Assembly: GCA_937896895.1 (NCBI GenBank) | Contig: CALBNV010000018.1 | Location: 1-5,022, forward strand | Source of the DNA: an uncultured Bacteroidales bacterium | Lineage (GTDB): Bacteria > Bacteroidota > Bacteroidia > Bacteroidales > F082 | Length of the DNA: 5,022 nucleotides | Reading direction: 5' to 3' | Part shown: positions 1 to 5,022 of the stretch, piece after piece | How the letters are laid out: each line of letters opens with the position of its first letter | Numbering within the stretch: position 1 is the first letter of the stretch | Position numbers and translations under genes: made by a program | Notes under the pieces: model-generated | The model's input: the letters and a program-made list of their open reading frames with translations, nothing else | The model's database searches: none | Told to the model about the DNA's origin: nothing

Positions 1-56
1 AACGCTCCTCTCTTAACGCTCCTCTCTTAACGCTCCTCTCTTAACGCTCCTCTCTC
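1..56. repeat. 14-bp tandem repeat array, about four copies
   Basis: The unit AACGCTCCTCTCTT is present in three perfect copies (1-14, 15-28, 29-42) and a fourth copy (43-56) that differs only in its last base. The array begins at the first base of the window, so its true length is unknown. On the minus strand it lies directly downstream of metF, and its last copy overlaps the metF stop codon (55-57). Read in that direction the unit is AAGAGAGGAGCGTT; each unit junction contains TAA, and because 14 is not a multiple of three the three junctions put a stop in all three frames. The unit has no dyad symmetry, so it is not an obvious terminator. It could be a variable-number repeat, or an assembly end caused by a longer array. 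Confidence 0.95.
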
Positions 57-933
57 ATCTCAACTCCTTTTCAATCACGTTTTTAATCCGTTCGTAGATG
101 TCGCCAGCGACCTTGGCGTTGTTCATCGTGTAGATGTGGATGCCGTCGGCGTCGTTGGCGAGAAGTTCGAGTATCTGATTGACACTGTAGGCGATGCCGA
201 TTTCGTACATCGCCATTTTGTCGTTCTGGAACCTGTCGAAAAGCACACGCATTTCAAACGGGATGCTCGCGCCGGCCATGTTCATGATTTTGTTGAACAT
301 CTTGGTCGATGTGAGCGGCATGATACCAGGAATTATCGGAACCGTGATACCGATTTTCTTTGCGGCTCTCATAAGACGATAATAATAATTATTATCATAA
401 AACAATTGAGTTACAAAGAATTCCGCGCCCATGTCCTGTTTGATTTTCATGTTTTCAAGATCTTCGTAAAGGCTTGAGCATTCGATATGGCCTTCCGGAT
501 AGCACGCGCCGCCGAGGCAGAAATCGTACTTTGACTTGAGATGTCCCATCAGTTCGGAGGCGTGCTGAAAATGTTTCAGATAGTCGCCGTCGAAATCAGC
601 GGGGCGGTCGCCGCGAAGAGCGAGGATGTTTTCAAGTCCTTCATTATTAAGAACTTGAGCGATGTTATCGACATCGTTTTCGTCCAAAGCCCCGCAGGTG
701 AGATGCACCAACGGCTCGGCGGCGGTGTTTTTCTTTATGTAACTTGCCAAGTTGATGGTGTTCTGTGCGAAATCGCCGGTCGATTTAAACGTAACACTCA
801 CGAAATCAGGATGATACTGTTGAAGCGCATCGATTGTCCCGTAAATGTTGTTGATGTCAACGGTTTGCGGGTTCGGAGGGAAGACCTCGAACGAAAACGT
901 TTTTTTATTTTTTAGAATGTCTTTTATTTTCAT
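55..933 (-). CDS. metF: 5,10-methylenetetrahydrofolate reductase (MetF)
   Basis: This 292-residue cytosolic flavoprotein reduces 5,10-methylene-THF to 5-methyl-THF, the methyl donor for methionine synthesis. The length matches the short bacterial form (E. coli MetF is 296 residues). Family motifs are in order: FSFEVFPP (residues 13-20) with the catalytic Glu16 (E. coli Glu28), HLTC (77-80), ALRGD (105-109) with the flavin/folate-contacting Asp109 (E. coli Asp120), GGACYPEGH (141-149), TQLFYD (175-180) with the folate-binding Gln176 (E. coli Gln183), PGIMPLTS (202-209) and GIHIYTMN (264-271). GGACYPEGH and GIHIYTMN recall the form common in Clostridia more than the longer Bacteroides protein; this is from memory. 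The start is the ATG at 931-933 because homology begins there; the frame is open to an ATG at 1033-1035, but that extension overlaps the barrel gene and has no family similarity. The gap to the barrel stop is 10 bp and contains no Shine-Dalgarno sequence. Confidence 0.95.
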   Translation of the reverse strand: MKIKDILKNKKTFSFEVFPPNPQTVDINNIYGTIDALQQYHPDFVSVTFKSTGDFAQNTINLASYIKKNTAAEPLVHLTCGALDENDVDNIAQVLNNEGLENILALRGDRPADFDGDYLKHFQHASELMGHLKSKYDFCLGGACYPEGHIECSSLYEDLENMKIKQDMGAEFFVTQLFYDNNYYYRLMRAAKKIGITVPIIPGIMPLTSTKMFNKIMNMAGASIPFEMRVLFDRFQNDKMAMYEIGIAYSVNQILELLANDADGIHIYTMNNAKVAGDIYERIKNVIEKELR

Positions 934-943
934 AAAAACAAGT

Positions 944-2356
944 TTAGAAAAGATACCCAAGGTCGAGGTAGAAATTTGCCATCGACTTGCTATCTTGCTC
1001 GTTGAACGGCGCGCCCCATTCCCCTGAAAGCACAAAGTTGTGATTCATGGCTATTTTTATACCCAGACCAGCACTGAAATGTGGATTATACAAATTTGCG
1101 TCAAAGTCGAAAAATTCATCAAATGTTCTGCCACTTTCTGCCAACCACGATTGAGAATCAGATTGTTGCGCATCGAAAGCAGATTTGATTTCTCTTTCGT
1201 TTAAATAATATTTTTGGGTGGCGACACCTGCGTCCAAAAACAGATTTGCCCCCAAACTGAAATATTGATTAAACAATTTGAAGTTCCAAAAAACGGTTCG
1301 AAATTCGATATTTGCGTAAGCGAAACCAGGCACCCATATTTTATTTCGCAACACGCCCCTCAATGTCGTACCGCCACCGAGACCATAATATCTGTCTTTG
1401 TCAACAAACAATCTATTTTCGTAATTTTGAAGGTAATATGGCGCATTCCCAATTATAACATTCTGACCACCAACATGATATGCAAAAACCAAATAATCTC
1501 TCACGATAGTGACATAATGCATGAAATTGAAATTCACGACAACGTTGTTATAATCTTTCAACTTTCCAAAAGCCGCATTATAGGTCAGAAACAAGTCGGC
1601 GTAGATTCCTTTGGGAGGATTGACGCGACAAGGGCGGCTGTCATAGACTAAGCCACCATGAATAAACGGATGCCAGCCGCCATTTCTTTCCGCCTCGCTG
1701 ATGATGTTCCACTGCCAATAAAGTTCGATGAGATCAGGGACGGTATCGTATGAATCTTTGAAAAAACCATCTTTCACATGATTTTCTGAAATATTCAGAA
1801 TCCCCACACCGGCATTCCAATTCCAATTGCCATGAATTTTTCCATTGATATCGAATGAAGTACGGAAAATATTCGTTTTACGCATATAAAACGAACGTGT
1901 GATATAATCTGATGACTTTTTCTCTATCCACTTTTTGTTAAAAACACTTTGGTCTCCATTAAAGCCGTAGAAATCACTTATCGGGTCTGTTATATACGAC
2001 AAATCGATTGCAATTTTATGGTTTTTTATTGCGCAATCGGAGTCATAATATAAACGTAAGGTTCCTGTCTTCTTAGTTGAATAAGTCGCTTTGACATTGT
2101 ATCTCTGCCGGTAATTCGGATAATCATCACCACTCCCATAATCAAACACATTTGCGAGAACGCCAAACGTAAAACCATTATCTGCGTCGTATGCCAGCGA
2201 TGGCAAAATTCCAAGATTCCACCCTGACTTGACGAAACGTTTGGTAGTGTCAGCAGCACTATTAGATGATTGGCTATCAATGGACGCAATAGTTTCAGCC
2301 ATAACATTAGTTACGGCTGAAACTAAAAACATTGTCAATATCGCTAATTTTCTCAC
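944..2356 (-). CDS. POTRA-less Omp85/BamA-type outer membrane beta-barrel protein
   Basis: This is a predicted outer membrane protein of the Omp85 (bacterial surface antigen) superfamily; its substrate or role is unknown. From the GTG at 2354-2356 it has 470 residues and a classic signal peptide: basic MRK, a hydrophobic stretch LAILTMFLVSAV, and cleavage after VMA (residue 20). The barrel starts almost at once, near residue 46. Superfamily marks are YDSR (238-241) followed by NPPKG (246-250), and GLGGGTTLRG (325-334), which matches the loop-6 (V/I)RG(F/Y) element with LRGV here, followed by the strand GFAYANIEFR (344-353). It ends in YLDLGYLF with a terminal Phe, as expected for a BAM beta-signal. 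About 450 mature residues fit a 16-strand barrel and leave no room for POTRA domains, unlike BamA or TamA. The frame also opens at a GTG at 2375-2377 (477 residues, 2 bp after the peptidase stop) and contains an ATG at 2330-2332; both give poorer signal peptides. By hand count, parts of the gene are only about 28-42% GC, lower than much of the flanking peptidase gene. Confidence 0.87.
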   Translation of the reverse strand: MRKLAILTMFLVSAVTNVMAETIASIDSQSSNSAADTTKRFVKSGWNLGILPSLAYDADNGFTFGVLANVFDYGSGDDYPNYRQRYNVKATYSTKKTGTLRLYYDSDCAIKNHKIAIDLSYITDPISDFYGFNGDQSVFNKKWIEKKSSDYITRSFYMRKTNIFRTSFDINGKIHGNWNWNAGVGILNISENHVKDGFFKDSYDTVPDLIELYWQWNIISEAERNGGWHPFIHGGLVYDSRPCRVNPPKGIYADLFLTYNAAFGKLKDYNNVVVNFNFMHYVTIVRDYLVFAYHVGGQNVIIGNAPYYLQNYENRLFVDKDRYYGLGGGTTLRGVLRNKIWVPGFAYANIEFRTVFWNFKLFNQYFSLGANLFLDAGVATQKYYLNEREIKSAFDAQQSDSQSWLAESGRTFDEFFDFDANLYNPHFSAGLGIKIAMNHNFVLSGEWGAPFNEQDSKSMANFYLDLGYLF

Positions 2357-2379
2357 TGGGAAATACAAAATAATCACTA

Positions 2380-4326
2380 TTATTCAACAATCACTAATTC
2401 GTCGATGATGTTCTGCACTTTGCCGACTTTTTCGAGGCACCAGAGGAGGTAGCGTGCGTCCATGCAGATTGTGCGCTGCACTTTCTGTTCGAACATGATG
2501 TCGCCGCTCATCGCCTCCCAGTTGCCGTCGAAGGCGAGGCCGATGAGTTCGCCTTTGCCGTTGATGACGGGGCTGCCCGAGTTGCCGCCGGTTATGTCGT
2601 TGGTGGTGATGAAGTTGACGACGAGGTCGCCGTTTTCATCGGCGTAGCGTCCGTAGTCGCGGGCTGCGTAGAGGTCGCGGACGTCCTGCGGGATGTCGAA
2701 CTCCCAGTTGCCCGGGACGTACTTCGCCATCACGCCGTCCATGGTCGTGTAATAGTTGTAATTCACGGCGTCGGCGCCTTTGTACGGCTCGACGGTGCCG
2801 TAGGTGAGTCGCATCGTGAAGTTCGCGTTCGGGTAGAAATTGCGCTCCGGCTGCATCTCCATCAGGCCTTTCATGTACTGGCGTTCACCGGCGTTTCCAG
2901 CAAGGGCGGCTTCCATGTAGAGCGGGACGACGACATCGTTGTATTCATTTACGAAGCCCATCGCCAACATATAGATCGGGTCTTTGTCGAGTTTCTTAGG
3001 TTTCGCGAGCCATTTCTCGAGGCGTGCCTTGTCGGTGAACACCGATTTCTCAAAGGCCGCCTCGACCCATGCCGTGAAGTCGCCGCCGTTTTTCGCGCCG
3101 AGTTTCTCCATCATGTCAGGAACATACTTTGTGATGTCTTTGTAGTAGAGGTTGAGCAACGCCGCCGTGACATCGCGGTCGAGAGGCATGTCGTAGTCTT
3201 TGAAGAACTTTTCGGCGCGGTCCTTGAGGCCTTCCGCCAGATTTGCGATTTCTTCCTTTGAGCCTTTTTCATTTATCAACTTGTTGATTTTCATAAATCT
3301 GCGTGAGAACGCAACAGCCTCACCGCCGTTCCAGCCGGCTTCATAGAGATAAGTGAACGCCTTTTCGATGTCATCCATGATCTCCCATTTGCGCTGGATG
3401 CCATCCCACATATCGCCATATTCAGTCTGACGTGCAGCATCGGCGGCGACCCATTCGTTGAAGGCCTCTTCCTGAGCCAAACGTCTCTCATACACATGGT
3501 TACGTTTCAGCTGCTTCACCTGACCGATATAATATTTCCAGTAATTCGACACGCTCGCCTGTTTTGAAGCGTATTTTATGAACACCTCCTGATCGGCATC
3601 CATGTGCTTGCGGTATTCGTTGAGTTTTGTGGTGCGGCAGTCGATAGTCGCCGGACCTTCCGACTCAATAATGTTTTTTACCGTGTAAGATGTTGAATAT
3701 CTGTCGGTTGAACCAGGATAACCCATAATCATCGCATAGTCGCCTTGTTTCACACCTTTTATATTAATAGGCAGAAACCACTTCGACTTCATCGGGATGT
3801 TGTCGGGGTTGTATTTTGCTGGTTTGCCGTCCTTGTCGGTGTAAACGCGGAAAATGTTGAAGTCGCCCTTGTGGCGTGGCCATGTCCAGTTGTCGGTGTC
3901 GGCGCCGTATTTGCCGATGCCCCAAGGCGGGCAGCACACGAGACGCACATCGCGATAGACATCATATTCAAACATAATATATTGATTTCCAGAGTAGAAT
4001 GCCACGACTTCCACTTCAACGTCGCGGTCGCCCTTGCGTTCTTTGCAAAGTCTCTCGATGTTTTTGTCTATGACATCGCGTCGTGTCGCCTCATCGGTCA
4101 CGCCTTCGAGGGCGGCTGTCGTCACATCTTCCACGAAGGCGAGGAACGACACTGTCAGGCCGGGATTCGGCAGTTCCTCTTCCTTGCTCATCGCCCAGAA
4201 ACCGTCGGTGAGATAGTCATGCTCCACGGACGAATGTTTCTGGATATAGCTGTAGCCGCAATGATGATTGGTGAATACCAAGCCGTCGGGGCTGACCACC
4301 ACACCTGTGCAGAAACCGCCGAAGCT
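2380..4326 (-). CDS. Family S46 dipeptidyl-peptidase (DPP7-like), 5' end missing
   Basis: This serine exopeptidase releases dipeptides from the N-terminus of peptides and is normally a periplasmic or outer-membrane-associated enzyme of peptide-fermenting Bacteroidota. About 648 residues remain and follow the family to the C-terminus. The chymotrypsin-like core begins with FGGFCTG; catalytic His is in TNHHCGY (codon 4261-4263), Asp in RHKGDF (3862-3864) and Ser in GGNSGSPV (2578-2580). Residues that hold the substrate N-terminus in this family are present: Asn-Trp nine and eight residues before the Asp (DNWTWPRH) and Asp 17 residues after the Ser. The residue at Ser+18 is Gly (FDGNWE, codon 2524-2526), as in DPP7 and DAP BII; DPP11, specific for Asp/Glu, has Arg there. 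This predicts preference for hydrophobic residues at P1. The spacing from His to the C-terminus (about 626 residues) matches P. gingivalis DPP7. Similarity stops at SFGGF: the signal peptide and about 67 N-terminal residues are absent, and upstream DNA codes for an unrelated protein on the other strand. No genuine start codon is in the window. Confidence 0.93.
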   Translation of the reverse strand, partial: SFGGFCTGVVVSPDGLVFTNHHCGYSYIQKHSSVEHDYLTDGFWAMSKEEELPNPGLTVSFLAFVEDVTTAALEGVTDEATRRDVIDKNIERLCKERKGDRDVEVEVVAFYSGNQYIMFEYDVYRDVRLVCCPPWGIGKYGADTDNWTWPRHKGDFNIFRVYTDKDGKPAKYNPDNIPMKSKWFLPINIKGVKQGDYAMIMGYPGSTDRYSTSYTVKNIIESEGPATIDCRTTKLNEYRKHMDADQEVFIKYASKQASVSNYWKYYIGQVKQLKRNHVYERRLAQEEAFNEWVAADAARQTEYGDMWDGIQRKWEIMDDIEKAFTYLYEAGWNGGEAVAFSRRFMKINKLINEKGSKEEIANLAEGLKDRAEKFFKDYDMPLDRDVTAALLNLYYKDITKYVPDMMEKLGAKNGGDFTAWVEAAFEKSVFTDKARLEKWLAKPKKLDKDPIYMLAMGFVNEYNDVVVPLYMEAALAGNAGERQYMKGLMEMQPERNFYPNANFTMRLTYGTVEPYKGADAVNYNYYTTMDGVMAKYVPGNWEFDIPQDVRDLYAARDYGRYADENGDLVVNFITTNDITGGNSGSPVINGKGELIGLAFDGNWEAMSGDIMFEQKVQRTICMDARYLLWCLEKVGKVQNIIDELVIVE

Positions 4327-4335
4327 GAACAGCCG
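4315..4335. other. Chimeric breakpoint between two unrelated gene fragments
   Basis: Left of this point the minus strand encodes conserved S46 peptidase sequence up to SFGGF; right of it the plus strand encodes a linker and an Hpt domain. Both genes point away from the point and both lack their 5' parts. The next S46 codon outward (4327-4329) reads Phe where the family usually has a small aliphatic residue such as Val or Ile, so the break is placed near 4326 with an uncertainty of about ten bases. There is no intergenic sequence, target-site duplication, inverted repeat or integrase gene around it. A metagenome assembly or library chimera is the simplest reading; a real deletion or inversion is the alternative. 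Confidence 0.8.
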
Positions 4336-4959
4336 CAAAAAAACATAGAATTGCCGCACAAAATTGAAAACATCGATTTTGAAAGCGGATTGAGTTTTGC
4401 AGGCGGTTCTTTGGAAACTTACCACGATATTCTGGCAACATTTACCGCCGACCCCGAAAAGCGCAAAAACGATTTGCTTGCAATGTCTAAACAGACCGAC
4501 TTGAAGCCGTTTACCACAAATATCCACGGTCTGAAAAGTTCTGCGCGCTACGTTGGTGCAAACGCAGTTTCAGGTCTTGCAGAAAAACTTGAAGAAGCCG
4601 GCAACACTGCAAACCGCGCTTTTATAGAAGAAAACCTTGAAAAATGCCTGAATCTTTACAGCGACGCGGTTGAAAGCATTACGAATTATCTTGAAAAAGT
4701 TAAGGAAAATCAGGGCGAAACGGCAGCCGTTACCGGCGATTTGGGCTTTTTAAGGCAAAAAATTGAAGTTTTAAAAGACGCTGCGGATAATCTGGACATT
4801 ATTTTGATTGAAGACACGATGAAAGAGATTTTGCCTTTCAGCTGGCAGGAAAATTTGCAGCAGCATCTGGAACTGATAAAGCAGGCTGCCACGGTTTTTG
4901 ACTACGACACAATAAGCCGCGAAGTTGCTTCCCTTGAAGCGGCAAGTAACAGCCTTTAG
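4327..4959 (+). CDS. C-terminal fragment with Hpt phosphotransfer domain, probably from a hybrid sensor kinase
   Basis: About 210 residues remain, with no start codon at the left end. Residues 1-14 are a polar linker. Residues 15 to about 124 form an Hpt four-helix bundle: IDFESGLSFAGGSLETYHD gives the first helices, with the usual GL..GG.LE.Y spacing, and IHGLKSSARYVGA carries the phosphoacceptor His67 (codon 4525-4527), followed by the helix GLAEKLEEAG. Hpt domains relay phosphate between receiver domains and are usually at the C-terminus of hybrid histidine kinases, acting at the inner membrane or in the cytosol. A further helical segment follows (about 141-210) with two similar helical stretches, AADNLDIILIEDTMKEI and AATVFDYDTISREVASL, a pattern I associate with large hybrid kinases. 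The stop is TAG at 4957-4959. The kinase and receiver domains are lost at the breakpoint, so it cannot be tied to a signal. The style suggests a spirochaete or Firmicutes-like source, which is a weak guess. An apparent open frame back to an ATG at 3745 is antisense to the peptidase and is not part of this protein. Confidence 0.82.
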   Translation, partial: EQPQKNIELPHKIENIDFESGLSFAGGSLETYHDILATFTADPEKRKNDLLAMSKQTDLKPFTTNIHGLKSSARYVGANAVSGLAEKLEEAGNTANRAFIEENLEKCLNLYSDAVESITNYLEKVKENQGETAAVTGDLGFLRQKIEVLKDAADNLDIILIEDTMKEILPFSWQENLQQHLELIKQAATVFDYDTISREVASLEAASNSL

Positions 4960-5000
4960 AAAACGGTTTTTGCTTAGTTTTATAGAAATTGCAGGGTATA

Positions 5001-5022
5001 AAATACGGCAAAACGCTGTATT
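5001..5022 (+). terminator. Probable rho-independent terminator, cut by the window edge
   Basis: AATACGGC (5002-5009) pairs with GCTGTATT (5015-5022) around a five-base AAAAC loop: eight pairs, one of them G-U. The stem sits 42 bases after the stop of the Hpt gene. The A-run before the stem and the TT at the last two bases suggest a flanking T-tract that continues past the window, but this cannot be seen. The 42 bases between the stop and the stem (4960-5001) are AT-rich and show nothing else. Confidence 0.5.

Noticed and set aside
377..400. AT-rich run of GAT/AAT/TAT triplets with partial dyad symmetry inside metF
   Set aside because: It encodes the FYDNNYYYR segment next to the folate-binding Gln, which fits the family, so it is coding sequence under constraint and not an inserted repeat or terminator.
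136..1027. Plus-strand open frames opposite metF (136-477, 194-382, 541-915, 845-1027)
   Set aside because: They lie antisense to metF, whose motifs are complete; their translations show no recognisable domain and no signal or start context.
1214..1651. Plus-strand open frame of 145 residues opposite the barrel gene
   Set aside because: It is antisense to a well-supported outer membrane protein gene, with no family-like sequence in the translation.
4315..4335. Mobile element insertion as the cause of the break
   Set aside because: No terminal inverted repeat, target duplication or transposase/integrase gene is visible on either side.
3789..4441. Several short frames on both strands at 3789-4019, 4034-4216, 4188-4373 and 4217-4441
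   Set aside because: All overlap the peptidase coding sequence in other frames; the last two overlap or approach the breakpoint and carry no conserved motifs.
4970..5002. Promoter-like TTGCTT ... TATAAA after the Hpt gene
   Set aside because: The spacing is about 21 bp instead of about 17, and the TATAAA overlaps the base of the probable terminator stem.

Overview
The window is about nine tenths Bacteroidota-like DNA (roughly 1-4326), joined abruptly to an unrelated fragment (roughly 4327-5022). I see no RNA gene, CRISPR array, transposase or phage gene, and no convincing new biological system. The most notable thing is the join itself.

Left part, all on the minus strand and read from right to left: a family S46 dipeptidyl-peptidase (DPP7-like) that has lost its 5' end, an intact Omp85-type outer membrane beta-barrel without POTRA domains, and an intact metF (5,10-methylenetetrahydrofolate reductase). 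Spacing is very tight: 2-23 bp between peptidase and barrel depending on the barrel start, and 10 bp between barrel and metF. The three are therefore probably co-transcribed. The peptidase would release dipeptides at or near the cell surface and the barrel is an envelope protein, while metF is cytosolic one-carbon/methionine metabolism; I see no clear functional link. The S46 family, the lack of Shine-Dalgarno sequences and the barrel type fit an anaerobic Bacteroidales-like organism, but species cannot be named. A 14-bp tandem repeat abuts the metF stop codon and runs off the left edge of the window.

Right part, plus strand: the C-terminal 210 or so residues of a protein ending in a histidine phosphotransfer (Hpt) domain, most likely the tail of a hybrid sensor histidine kinase, followed by a probable rho-independent terminator cut by the window edge. 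The peptidase and the Hpt gene are head to head, and both lose their 5' ends at the same point near 4326, with no intergenic DNA, promoter or start codon between them. This is the signature of a chimeric join, either an assembly or library artefact or a real rearrangement that broke both genes. Reading frames happen to stay open across the join in both directions, so an automatic gene caller would report two false hybrid proteins.
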